Source of the DNA: Paraphysomonas bandaiensis
Lineage: Eukaryota; Chrysophyceae
DNA: 64,000 nt
Direction of reading: 5' to 3'
Assembly (NCBI GenBank): GCA_965644295.1
Contig: CBFFRP010000323.1
Location: 1 to 64,000, forward strand
In this document: piece after piece, positions 20,537 to 33,525 of the stretch
Layout: the number at the start of each line of letters is the position of its first letter
How positions within the stretch are numbered: the first letter of the stretch is position 1
The notes under the pieces: model-generated
Told to the model about the DNA's origin: nothing
Seen by the model: only the letters and a program-made list of their open reading frames with translations
The model's database searches: none
Translations under genes and position numbers: made by a program

Positions 20537-23500
20537 TTAACTATAGAGTTTTCCTCGTACATTATCCAGATTAGGTTCATATGTGGTTTCAGACTCCACA
20601 TAACTCAAGTGAGCGACTGACCGCTTGGAAAGGAAAACCTTTTTAATTTTCTCAAAACAAGCTAATCCAACTTCCTCTGATGACACTGCCAGCTCCAACA
20701 ATGTATTATTGTGAGTGTAAGCTTTTAACAGTGACTCTCCAGCCCTCGAATCCAATCGATTATTGCGCAACGATACTTGACGCAAAGTACTGTTCTTGGT
20801 CAAGGCTTCGCCTATTTTGACACCCCATTCAGAACCCATGCGATTACCATCCAAGACTATCCGTTTTAGAGAGTTGTTCAGAATTAATGCTTGATAAAAT
20901 GACTCCAAAGTGGAGCCACCTGCGATAGCAAGGTTGTTTTTATCCGCAATTAGAGTCTGTATAGCGTGATTCTCTTCAATCCCATCAGCCAAGGAGTACG
21001 CAAAATTGCTCCCAAACTTATTATCTCCGATATCCAACTCAGTAATAATATCGTTCTCTTTCAGCATGGTTTCTAGAGCTACATTGCAGTCATCTTCAAA
21101 GCAGTTCCCACGAACTCTTAAGACTCGGATTGTGAAGTTATTGCACATGGCCGAGAACAGATTCGCTCCAGTTTCACTCGACAGGCCACAGAAAGAGAGA
21201 TCGAGCTCTCGCACAACAAGATTTTCCTGCACTGCTCGTAGAAGTCCAACACCATAGTGACCTAATGTATCGGTACTGGTTCCAAATTTGAGTCCACATT
21301 TGTTGTCCCCCAGCCTCAAAACGCGTATACGACGGTTTTGCCTTAAAGCCCAAAACATTTGATTCATCCCAACTCGACTGATGTAATTCCGACTCAAATC
21401 CAAGTGCTTCCAAGCGACAGTCACCACGCGGAAGAATTTCGACACCTCGTGGGCAGCACTTGCGCTGACACCACAATTTGCCATTTCCACATGCTCCGTC
21501 CATTCAGATGCCAACGCATTCAACAACAGTCTGGATCCACGATGGCCGAAATCAGGATTATCGTTTAGAATGATTTTCTTTAGTTTGCATCCAGTAACCA
21601 CTTCTCCAGCGATGACATACTGCTTTGTAGCATCAGCCAGTTTATGTGCCACCGCATAAGTCAAAAAGTTCTCTGACAAATCCAACTCTGTAAGTGTTTT
21701 GTTATTTTTGATGGCTCGAACCAACCGTAGACCACCTTCTTCGTCCAGTTCGTTTCTTCCCAGTAAGAGAGTTTCGACGCTGCATGACTCCAAGCTCAAT
21801 GCTGCCATAATCGGGTCCATCGCATAGAACCCTATCTTGCTTCCTGTTAGGTCTAGCACTCGCAATTGGTGCATAACACGCTCAATGTTAATTGCCACGA
21901 GACCGCCGCCTTTTGGTCCCATGAGAGCATCTCTAATCATCAACTTCTGAAGGGTTTCACATGCACCTATAGCATTCGCTAGTTGAAGACAACACGGTTC
22001 ATCAAACATCATGCCATTCATCTTCAACTCTATGATTGAGCGGCTATTCGTAATACCACCTAATATTGGCAAAACTTGGGGTGGGAGGAGAAAAATATTT
22101 GATACATTGAGCTTCTTCAAAGATCGATTGTGCAAGAGTCCGCTGCGAATCGAATTCGCGGCGGTGATCGCTGTTCCCGCGCGCTCAAATGAAACCCCAA
22201 CAGGGTTGTCGGATATGTCCAAGCTTGTCAGAGTACAGTTAGGCATCCCAACCGCCTCCATAATAAGTTGAATATTTATGGGGCCCAAGTTGTTTCTCGA
22301 CACATCCAAATGGCACAATACAATCCGCTGTTTCCAGTGCTCAGGGAACTCACCAGCTTCGCTTACTGTTGTCTCTGACCCATCGTAGTCAGACATACCG
22401 TCATCTAGAATACTGTATCCTTCTTGTCGTTTTTTCAAACGATGCTCCTCTCGTTTTCTTTCACGGCGCTTCTTCTTCAGTATTTTTTCTTCTTCAATCA
22501 ACTTCTTCTCAAGTATGCGCGCATTGTAACCAAAAGCATCACCTAGGCACTGGGCGAGCTGTTTACCGCCATTTATACCCAAACAATTCTTGCTGATATC
22601 CAAGGCAGTGAGAGTACGGCTTCTCTTGATGAGATTACCTAATGCTGCACCAGTGGCCTCTCCCAATTGATTATCGGCCAGACACAGCTCAGCCAAACAC
22701 GAGCGACGTTTTTTGTTAGCAGCACCAGTTGTCACCGTTCCATTATCACTAGTTTCAACAGTAGATTTACCGGCCCCACGGCGGGAGCCCCCCCTACGCG
22801 AACTTCCGTAGAAGGAGCTTCCATAGTACGAGTTAGATGGGTTGGAGCTGCCTCCACGAGATGACCCTCCTCGTCTTTTCTGCCCTCCAGGTCGGCCTCC
22901 TAACGCCCATATCATTGGGCCGCCCTTCTCTGTTCCTATATTATTTCCGGCAATGTTTAAAGAGTATAAGCAGGGATGCCTTTTAATAGCTGCGGGTATA
23001 ATATCTGCAATATTCGGCCCAAGGTCATTATACGACACATCTAACGACATGATAGTCTTATTGCTTTTCAGACCAAAGAAAATATACCTTCCGGCAGATG
23101 GAATCATCTCTCGAATGTAAATAGATGGATACCGAATGAGAGCACCGAGCCGGTTATGGCTCATGGAAATCACTTGCAGAGTGCGACTTTGCTTAATCCA
23201 TGACCCAATGAACTTTCCAGAATACGGCCCAATGCGGTTGTAGTCTATACGAAATGTGCGAATACTTTTGTGTCCTTTCATTGATTGACAGAGACGGTTC
23301 ATTCCTCGACAACCTATTCTGTTATGCGATGCATTGACATAAATGAGAGTCTGCTGATTGATAATAATATCCGCCAGCATGACCGCATCTCCACAGTCTA
23401 ATTCGTTTCGCTGTAGCGAGAGTTTCAAGAGAGTAATAGGCTTAGGTGGTGTGAAGATGCCTGGAACAATAAAGGTACAAGTTTTCTTGCGAAAGGCTCG

Positions 23501-26500
23501 GCTAATAGCCCTCCAAGCAATTCTCGCTGGAATCCCAAGCTCACTGTCATCCATGTCCGCTTCATCTCGGCTAGCCGCATAACACTCCGCTAAATACTGC
23601 ACAATACGGTCGTTGAAAACATCGCCTCCGAGGGGGTCACTTTTCTTACGCGATAGTATCTTACTGAAATTGCTGACACCTTTTTGCACTACTTTCACGC
23701 TTTGCAATAGAGTTTCGCCCACTTTAGTCTTTAATAGAGCGCTTTTTGGGCGCTGATCTTCATCTAAAGTGTCATATGCTGTATACTCTTCTTGGATATT
23801 CTCAACCAATCCAGCGCTCCAGTCAGACAAACGTGTAAAGCCAGGAGGGGGGTTAAGGTTAAAACATACCGCCAGGTGTTGGGCCGCCAGACCTTGAAGC
23901 TTTGAACTCATTTTATTAAATTCTTTATACGCAATGGTGTCCCACCCCATATTGTAGCAATGTACGAAGACTTGATCAGAAAGAAATATATCGGCATACT
24001 TGCAGAGCCGCCACATGATTTCCTGTGTTTTGGTAGCAATGGTAGTCTTTGATTCCTCCTTATCATTCATCTTTTCATCATAAAGTTCTTCATCAGGTAA
24101 CCCATCAGGATCATTCATAATAGCGCTAGTACTACCAACAGCATCGCGCCTCGACATGTCCTTTACCTGTTTCTTGCGCAATATGAGCTCAAATCCCGTC
24201 AGATGATCCCCACTATTTTTAGTCATACTATCCTTTAGAGTACGATGTCCCGGCGGTACCACGGATTGTTTAGAAATATCTGCAACCTCAGCAGACTCCA
24301 TTATACCGTAACGCAAATCATCTTCGTCAGAATCGAAGTCAGAGTCAGATCCATATTGTTCATTATCAATATTGTTCTCTGATACATCCATACCAAGCAA
24401 AACCCATCCAGCAGCTTGCCCCCCTTCGAAATCATCGTAGAAATTATCTTCTGGGTACCTCTTCACATGAACCACGTTGGCCCCGATTGACCCTATCGAA
24501 GGCTTTCTCTCAATAGACTTCTTATTGGTACCTACAGATTTCGAGGGCGTGGTCGTAGATGACACCATTCCAGAAGAAACAGAGCTATTTTCCCCTACTC
24601 TCTGCGGGCGGAATGTACCAACCGCAGCTTCATCACGATCGACAAAATAACCATGTTCTAGGAAGAAGTCTCGCTCATTAGCACTGAGCTGATACGACTC
24701 CATAGCGTCTGGTACATATTCCCCATTGTACTTGACATTCTCTCGCATTTCTAAAATTTCAGGAAAAGATGTGTAAAACTCGTCGTCTGCATACGAGGTA
24801 CCATCATCCATCATACCATCATTGATGTTGGAGTACAAGAGGAGATAATAAGCTGCCTCTTTCAGGGCAATCGATATAGGCGTATCTCGCTGGAAATCTT
24901 CTTCGGCAAGAAGATGTGGGTGTACATGTATGAGCCATCGAGTGATTTCTGGATCAGCAGAACACATGACAATGTGCAGTAAACTCAAACCCAAGGAAGT
25001 TCGCATATTTGACAGATTCAAATTAAAAAGAGCTGCCCACTTAACCTCAATATATTTCTCACGGATGGAGAGAAGTCCAGGTGGACGAACGTCAGGTTTC
25101 GGTAGCAGGCCATACCGTCTTTGATCCTTGATAACATCGTCCCATTGTTGAATAAGCGGTAAACTAATATGCACATTCTCCACTCCAAATGCTCTATCAT
25201 CTACCTTTTTTACCAAGAAATCCACAATATAGTCATGCATTGCAAACCGGATCTTATTAATTTTTCGATCGAGCATACGGAAGACGCCTAATATGCGGAG
25301 AATGTTGAGAGCATAGAGATATACAAACAGAACCATTGACACATCAAGGACGAGATATCTCCCCGTCTTTGCGGGGCTCCTCATCAGTGTCCTAACCACT
25401 TGAATAATTGTCTCAACTAGCTCCTGATACCCTCTATTAGTTTCATCATCCTCAGGCTGAGGAGGGGCCGACTGGTCATACAGTACCAGAGTTGACCCAA
25501 TAAATACCACCATCAATCTACCAACCCAATCTACCCACCTATCCTGGACATCCGCGTATGGCTGAATAGTGTACGTTAAAAAGATCATAATGATATTGAC
25601 TCCAACAATAATTAGAGCCCTCGTTTGCCAAGTAAAGTAAAAATTACTCAAAGCTGCAATGAATACATACACAGTTAATTCGATCGGTAGCAGCAAACTG
25701 AACCACATCCGAGTCCATCTGTACGAGCACACCAACAGCAACATAGCTGATGTATCAACAACATAATCCCCTATCGAAATCGTTAATACATGGTCGCTAA
25801 CGAATTCAATTTTGGCCATTGTTAGTTCATTGTTTAGTTTTTGGTTTAATTTACGTAGGGCGCGTTCACGAGATGTCATTTTCAAGTCCTCTCTCCATTC
25901 ACCAGATACTAGTTTTAGACCACTTGTATTCATAAGGTCTGTGCAGAGTACGTCAACATGAATTCTAGAAGCCAATGCTACCACACTTCACACAACTCTT
26001 ACCTTTAGAAGTCTTGTTACGTTCGCTTGGACGGCTATATACAGGTCCCGCACAAGTAATGAACCGCTTAAACTGTAGCAAACCAGTAAATCGAATGTAA
26101 ATAAGTAACATCGTGTCTATACACAACGCTTGGAAACAAAAAAATACCTTGTACATCAATACTCGAAAGTGTTTGACAAACGTGCTCTTCAAGAAGGCTT
26201 TCATTGCACGTTTACGATGAGTGTTGAGGAATACTTTGAAAGCTTGCACGCTCGACGCGACGAAGTCTACGACATATGTTATCCGTTCACCTGCAAGAAA
26301 GAACGGAGTAAGAAAGACGCGATATAATATACGTGGGGGTTATACTTGTGGACATGGACTTGGCTTTCTTTGTTCTGACTACGTCCGATTCGATGTTACA
26401 ACACAGAAGCAAGGCTCTCTTTCCAAAATAGGATATTGGGGCTTTGACGATCACCAGAGGTACGAAGCACAGCTGGATGAGGTTGACCACAAACGACACG

Positions 26501-28641
26501 ACAGCATAGAGGGTGTAATACAGTATTTCTTCAAGGTAGCCATACTGATTCTTGAGCTCAATGCGGATAGACAATAGGAGGCGATCCTTCCAATGAAAAT
26601 CGTTCTATGTGACAAACCATTACAGTGGGAACTGATCAGAAAATGCACATTCTTGATTTATTGCAATATAAAAATTGATACGTATATATATATATATTAA
26701 AATTGATACATACCTCATACGATTTTTTCTCAAAAGTGTATTTGCCACACACGTTCGACACGGCATCAAACCACCTCGACCCAGTCAATTCCGTATACCC
26801 CAGATTGACAATTCGGTATATAAACCACGCAAAAACTGTCATAAATAGTGGCACCCCGATGCACGATAGAGTGTAAAAACAAGTGCCAAGGATCGAATCA
26901 CAAGGAAGGATATTGACATCGTCATAAAAACCTGTACATCAGTTGTGTTAGAGATGCTCTGAGTGAAATTACATGCGACATTCTAAGTTAATTAAACACG
27001 ACCTTACAATTCGAAACATCAAAATTTACTTACTTTTCTCTCGTACACGTTCATATGATGCCATATATTGTCTATTGGGACATTGCCACTTTGATTTGTC
27101 GATGGTGAATGGTGGAAAGGCTTCGTAGTAACAAGGTGTGTTGTAGTTATATTGTCTTCGGTGTGTCATTACGAGTGCATCGTTCCAATCCGTAATCACT
27201 GCCGCCACGCGTTAGATGATCACAAAGGAGAAATTAAAACTAGCTAATATATATAACCGAAAACAGGTAGTCATATGCACACAAGAAAATGACGTCATAA
27301 CATAATAACGCATTGTACTTACTCATGAGAGATTGCAGCCAGGTGTATAACACCGGCATGTACAGAATGATGACCAGGCATATGCTCAACTCAACTTTAC
27401 TCTTTATCACTCGTTTGAGAATAATAGTAGAAGTGTAGTTGACATTCTGAGACACGTACTGGACAAAAGCGGATTCTGCAGATTTGATAAATATAACCGC
27501 TGCGGAAAAGTATGTGAGTGCAATAATGGTATCGCAATGTAGCTCCGGCTTACATAAAAGAAATATAACTATGGTCGCAGAGGCGCATATACCCAGTATA
27601 GCCCCAAATATAGCAGGATCGGGAATATCGTAATCCTCCTGCTGACTGATAGCGTACATGGCGGCAAGCACCATTATCACACAACAGCACAATTTGAGCA
27701 TTGACATGATGATCCGTACACCACCACGGCGGTACCATCCATCCGCAATGTAATCTTTCAACCATTTGCGAGATTCAAACCGGTCAGTGTAGTCTTTGAT
27801 TTGCCACATTTGGAGAGTCAAGAAAAAGGACATTATAAAGAATGCAGCACCCATGAAGTAATGAGAAAAATAAATGATGGCGTGCCAATTCCTTGCTTTC
27901 TTAAAGTCCACCTCAATATCATATCCGTCAAGGTACCTGCATAGTTAATGTTATTATGTAGACGTAATCTATTAAAAACAAGATACACAGCTCTTCATGC
28001 CACTCACTCCAAAAAGGAACAGTGTACAATCTTATTTATTATTGCTTGTTATATCAGATCATAACATGGATTCACGAAATGTGTACTTACGATTCATAAC
28101 CAAGAATTCGTCGAAAGGGCATATCGTAGTTAATTTCTGGCGGTTCACTAGGAATAGACGGCATATACTTTAAAACAAATTCAATGACAGTATTTAAGAA
28201 CGTCTGAATGATGTATACAACGTCTACGAAGGGCCTCGAATAGAATCGGATTGTATAAAAGAAGGGGGATCGACAAAGAACATTGAAAACGGGAGGGAAA
28301 TCAACATCAGGATTGTCACAAATTAATGCTACGATCTGAAAGAATAAAAATGCCCGTAACACCCTCATCACACTAACATTATTAGTGAACTCGAAGTTAC
28401 GATGCTTTCCCTCTGGAATGTCGTCTTCAGATTTGGTTGAAAGTGAGTCTTCTGATATCTCATCTTGAAGAGCCACTGTGTTCGTTCTCTTAAATCCAAA
28501 TTTATGTTGTGGTGCAGCTGCAGTGAACTCGATTCCATCCACAACAGTCTTCTCTAGAGAGAAACTCGGCTGTTTAACTAATTTCGGACCTGATGAGCCC
28601 AGAGTGTTCGAGCTTGATTGTCTTTGAATAGAAGCAGCCAT
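20537..28641 (-). CDS. Giant polytopic membrane protein with C-terminal LRR array (about 2510 aa, 7 exons)
   Basis: Exons (minus): 28641-28091, 27936-27323, 27198-27034, 26931-26714, 26604-26346, 26290-26003 and 25977-20537. Frame is kept across all joins. Residues 1-60 are Ser/Thr-rich and probably cytosolic. About ten or more hydrophobic segments follow to residue about 930, including RVLRAFLFFQIVALICD, SCIGVPLFMTVFAWFIY and a TYTIQPYADVQDRWVDW-type block. The last resembles the membrane region of TRP-like or GCC2/GCC3-type protist receptors. A Ser-rich acidic linker precedes about 940 residues of ribonuclease-inhibitor-type LRRs (LDISKNCLGINGG, LDLSENFLTYAVA). The array is interrupted by an RGG/SYG-rich insert (about 22755-22915) and a basic coiled helix (about 22400-22520). 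It may be a receptor or channel with a cytosolic LRR platform; function unknown. The last intron is ambiguous: 25 nt as given, or 43 nt if exon 6 stops at about 26021. Confidence 0.8.
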
Positions 28642-29269
28642 TACTACTACGAATTACAAAGTATCAGAGTGAACCTCCGATGACCTCTGCGATTCGCTCT
28701 ATTCAGCTGAGTATTAATTTGATTGATGAGAAGTGCGTTACTCGTTTGTATGAAGCGGTCTGTTGGTTTCCCTTCTTTTCACGGTAGTTTTTGGAGGAGT
28801 GTTTGTACCGTCGCACTCTGTTGGTGTCATGTGCAGCAGTGTATAGGTACGAGGAGTGGTACCGGAAGTGTGACTTGTCCAATACAGAGTACACTGCAGT
28901 GTACATAATACGTTTGTTATACCGTCATCACGAGCAGCAGTGAGTGGACACCAAAATAACGGATATGTGGCAAAATACCGTCTGTATGCATATATACGCA
29001 TACCGACCACTACAGGCAGAAGTTACACATACATAGCTGAGTGTGAGGTTGTTTTATTGTATATGCTACTGCTGTAGGCGGTGGAGTGTGTATACATACA
29101 TGCTTCCTCCATAGTCTTTAATGGACATATAGATATTCGAGCTATCCTCAAGTGATACTTGTTGAATTCATAACAAGTGAGCCTTTAAGAATATTGATCG
29201 ACCTGATAGTGATGATGAGAGGGACTCTAGTAACATAAGAAGACTCCAGTGTTGTTTGTCGATAGTTTG
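28642..29269. promoter_or_regulatory. Shared upstream region of LRR (-) and CNB (+) genes
   Basis: This 628-bp region separates two divergent start codons. It contains GTACACTGCAGTGTAC (a near-perfect palindrome near 28889-28904), GGTACGAGGAGTGGTACC and GTATAC near 29090. I infer a bidirectional promoter. Confidence 0.5.
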
Positions 29270-32200
29270 ATGTCGTTCTCCACTGATGGTGAAGAAATCA
29301 CCCATTTTACAGATGAGGATGATAGGAGTGATGATGAATACTTCCAAGAGATTGGTGACGTCACCTCCTTCCGAGACATACCATTTCAATCGGAGGAAAT
29401 GAAGCATTTATTGAAACTAGAAAATCCTCCCGATGATGATAAATATGGATCACGGGTTACGTACAATGCCACGCATATGTTTCCAAATTGGATATTGGAC
29501 AATGCGGAATGGCAATCTACTGAAGCGAAGAACAAAGATAATAAAGTATCTGAAGTTTTACAGACACCTTATAACCAAAGGACCCAAGAACAGACCTCCA
29601 CTCTTATTCATTGGCTTATGTCGGTGTGGGAAACAGCGAATATGATGGGATTCAAGCGATGTGGAGCAATGACTAAGGTACGTCTTACGTTAAAGTACTT
29701 CTCTCTGAATATGTATTGCCCGTATGTGAATGCGAATTGTATAGTTGTTGACATTCCACTACAGGTGTTTCATTTTCTCACATATGAACCCGGGGAGAAT
29801 ATTATCACTGAGGGAGAAAGGGGGCTTACATTTTATATCGTTATATCTGGAAATTGTGTTGTACACAAAGAGGGAATAGGAAATGTCGCCGCACTGTCGA
29901 AAGGACAAAGTTTTGGTGAGATAGCATTGACACAAGGCAAAGACCTCAGATCTGCCACAGTTCAAGCTGTAACTAAGTAAGTTGTGGGTACTTTTCAAAA
30001 TATATACGATGCGAAGTATATTATTGAATACCGTCGAATAGTAATTCTGCTGTGCTATGACTCACATGGACTTGAAAAGTAGCTGAGAAGTATGCTTGTG
30101 CAGGGTGGAGGTGCTGAGACTTCATAAGATTGATTACGACCACTTTGTTAAAGATATTCAGGTACTAAATACGATACGTCTGTATTTAGTAATAATTTTT
30201 GATCTAATTAATACATTTTACTGATTACAATTATATATACTTACGTATACATTGTATATAGCTCGCAGAGAGGCGAGAAAACCTTCAAGTTCTCAAATCC
30301 TGCCGTCTATTTGATCACTGGAGTCGCGCGAAAATCCAAAAAATGGTTACAACTTGTCTAAGAAAGAGTTATGACGCTGGGGAGTACGTGTTTCATCAGG
30401 TATTAAATGTGTGTATTATATTCTTTCTTCTATTTTGTCAACGCTGTGAGGATGCCATATGTAATTCATATAGACTACACTCTGGCATATGTAGTACATA
30501 TGTCATCCTTGTGTTATTTCAAAGTTGTTCGATGTAATGAATTAATCTACAGGGAGATGTACCAGACAACATTTACTTCATTGTCGATGGTACTATATCG
30601 ATAATAAAAGAGATCCATATTGTTGTTCGGAATAGGTATATCACTGCTGGTGCTTAACTCTTGTATCCCTAAACACTTTATAGGTGGCCAGTCGGAAATC
30701 ATGAATGGGCTGGTGTTGCAAAGAAGAAAATCAAGCCTTATATTGTCAATGAACTTGGCCGTGGTTCTTATTTTGGGGAGCTTTCTATCGTAAAAAATAA
30801 GAATAGAACAGCTTCTGCTAGAGCCAAAACAAGGTAGCAGCATTACGAATCGTACGATTCAAAGCTCATGGTTATATATAGATGTACGGTCTTATCGCTT
30901 GATAAGCTTGAGTTTGTTCACCTCCTTAGAAGCGGAAAAACGATGGAAACTGTGTCTAATTTCGTGACAGATTACCAAGGTATACCTATGTATTTAAGTA
31001 AATATTCTGACGTTATTTTGTACATGCTTGTTGTGCAGTTTGTTATTTGTGTGTGCGGTGGATGTGAACTTTGTTGTTTTATTTCGCTTCTATTATCCGT
31101 AGATGATCGAGAAATCTTGAATACAATGGCGGATTTAAAAGGGGGACCTTCAACAACAGCACAACTCAACGAATATGTGAAAACTGCTGATGATCCGAAC
31201 GAAACGATTGGTTCTCCACAATATACGAAAACTGCTACTGCGTCACCGGAAGCACCTGTAAAGCCTGCTGGAACCCGACGAACAACGTAAGATTGACGTC
31301 ACCACTATGATGTGATTATAAATTCATTGTTTAATGACGTGATTTTGAACTTTGACACGTGCTGAACCCTATTGATTATCTAACTTCCGCTGTGGGTACA
31401 GGATCGTTCGTATTCCAACGAATGTTTATGAAGTCATTGGTGGGTTCAATTGCCTTATGATGCTATATATCTTGACTATGCTTTGTAAAGGTCCCAATCA
31501 AGGGCTGCCGTCTCCTGGATTTGCAAAAAATGCTAGTAAATCGCCGAAAAAGTCCCCAAGCAGATCACCAGTGAGGGGGAAAGCTAAACAGGTTTCTTTC
31601 CCAACACTTTCAAAACCTACTGTGAAAACAAAAGAAGTGAAGCCAGAGAAGAAGTCTAGTAGCCATCGATTCCGACAACAACTTCAGGCTGCTGTTGCAG
31701 CGACGGAGACGAACAAATCCGGTAGTAGGGGCGGTACAACTATTGTTGAAGATCCGACCACGGGAGCAAAATATGAACCTAAGCATGGAGCCGCAGCTAT
31801 GCAGGAAGGAGGCGTCGACTTAATGCGATCTTTGATCGACAATATCACCACTGCCAACCGGTAGGTAGCTGCATTTTAGTGTAGTATATTCATTGGATGG
31901 TCAATGTGTATTATGCGAACGTTCTGACTGTGCATTAACGTTATGTTGCAGGAAATTACACTATTTAGATGATACTACGAATCTTAAAAGTGTCGGCGGT
32001 CTCCAGCGTGGGCATATACGTGGAGGCCATAAAAGGTATTCGCTCGTATTGTGTGTGTTCGTACAACAACTTCAAATAATTTAGATTTCCTTTTTAACTT
32101 TTGTGTGATACGAATATAGACTATCGTTCATGACTTCTACTCACGGAACTGCTATGACAAACCCATCGCCAGTGTCACCCACTCGATTCGAAATGAACCC

Positions 32201-32883
32201 GGAGCTACTTGATCATCGAAGGAATAAAACACCAGTGTATACGTGAGTTTTCACTCCTTGGACTGTTATAGTATACTTGCTCTTATACTTTGAGATCGTT
32301 GTGTTATTATGTGTTAGACTAATTGTTGCTCTGTATTTCTTGTAGGACTAATCCGAAAGCACAACCAAAACCCGTTATTAAGTGCGAGGGAAAGGTGAAA
32401 AGGTCATACACTATTTACCTTTACCTGATGTGTATGTGCGCGCAGTCTCATCCAGTTATGATGATGGTCAATTCGGTTGTGATGACAACTTCGAAAGGGA
32501 GGAAAGTAAAGTAAGTATTTGACATCCAATTAGAGTAAATCATGTAAAAAATAGAACTAAACGAGTTCTGTTGCTGCTGTTGATACATTTTTATGGATTG
32601 ATGTATATATAGGACAAGTGATACAAGCGAGGTGTCGCAGTATGTAGACGCAGTTGTCAACAACCAGCCTGTACCCGAGAAGCAAGTCATGACTCGCTCG
32701 CTGTCAAGGCAACTATCCAGAAAAATGTCTCGACAGGTATCTGACGATGGCAGATCTGTTGCTACTGCGCGTGCTGCCTCGCCACCTTTCAACGCGCGCA
32801 AGACATATGATACTGTACCTGGTTCTCCTCAACAACGCCCACATACCTCTCCCACTAAAAATAAAACTCCCGCATTTCTTTGA
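29270..32883 (+). CDS. Tandem cyclic-nucleotide-binding-domain protein, CNBD2/PKA-R-like (776 aa, 15 exons)
   Basis: Exons: 29270-29677, 29765-29976, 30104-30161, 30262-30399, 30553-30635, 30684-30833, 30882-30979, 31103-31286, 31402-31439, 31491-31860, 31952-32035, 32120-32242, 32346-32394, 32446-32510 and 32613-32883. Domain A (about residues 137-210) has FGEIALTQGKDLRSATV. Domain B (about 275-380) has YFGELSIVKNKNRTASA. Both keep the phosphate-cassette Glu and Arg that grip a cyclic nucleotide. The N-terminus is acidic and has no visible PKA dimerisation/docking helix or inhibitor site, so a classical PKA regulatory subunit is unlikely; a CNBD2-type protein is the better guess. The C-terminal half is a long disordered Ser/Pro/Lys-rich tail (SPKKSPSRSPVRGK, SRQLSRKMSRQ) with many potential phosphosites. 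An in-frame ATG at 29249 is an alternative start. It is head-to-head with the LRR gene. Confidence 0.82.
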
Positions 32884-33183
32884 TATTATTAGATGGGCTA
32901 ATGGTACTGTTGAACTGATGTACGTTATTTCTCTATAGACGAGATAATATATCTGAATTTGCATAGGTAGTTATTTGTGGTCTATATTTCTTTTTGCGTT
33001 GTTAAGTTTCTTGCGATAATTTGTACAGTGGTTGTATTATGTACCAATATGAGCTGTGGCTTGTTTGGACTATTATATCGGTAAATATTAATTGTTAATG
33101 TCGTCCCACTTGATCGTTGCCACTAGGGTTCTAAGTATATATATGTTGCTGGTCATAATAGCCAATGAGAAGAGTATTTCGTA
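32884..33183. other. Gene-free spacer
   Basis: AT-rich, and I see nothing supportable. It includes a short CTAAGTATATATATG run near 33131. Confidence 0.4.
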
Positions 33184-33252
33184 TTACAAGGTAAATTATA
33201 TAGTCTTTACATAAGAAATAATGTAACAGCAAGACATGGTTGAAAGGAGCAT

Positions 33253-33429
33253 ATATTATATTGAAAGTCTTATTATTTAGCAATAGTCGTTAAAAACCTG
33301 CACCAATGTAGTGGCTAGTTGAATGCTAGTCGTACTATTTAGACCGCTACCCATCATAACTAATCGTAGGACTCACTGGCGCGTGTTGTCAGGGGGTCTC
33401 CCCTTGGGGTGAGATTCTACCAGTCTCTT
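33253..33429. mobile_element. Short inverted-repeat-family fragment inserted in the LTR relic
   Basis: The insert starts ATATATTATATTGAAAGTCTT and carries TTAGCAATAGTCGTT, matching in reverse the right end of the 2.7 kb element at 9395-9666, including the GGGTCTCCCCTTGGGGTGAG block. It is flanked by a 21-bp direct repeat (AGACATGGTTGAAAGGAGCA type, one mismatch) at 33232-33252 and 33430-33450. Confidence 0.65.
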
Positions 33430-33490
33430 AGACATGGTTGGAAGGAGCATTAGAACCAATCACATTGCAGTGTATCTTGTACAGTCACGT

Positions 33491-33525
33491 AGTAGTGAAT
33501 GTCTAATTATTAGACATTCACTACT
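33491..33525. repeat. Perfect 35-bp palindrome
   Basis: Seventeen bases (AGTAGTGAATGTCTAAT) are followed by one central T and their exact reverse complement. The arm resembles the outer end of the inverted-repeat family, so this looks like two element ends joined tip to tip. Confidence 0.8.

Noticed and set aside
26130-26577. Plus-strand frames of 65-118 codons opposite the LRR gene
   Set aside because: They are antisense shadows of exons 5 and 6 of the minus-strand gene.
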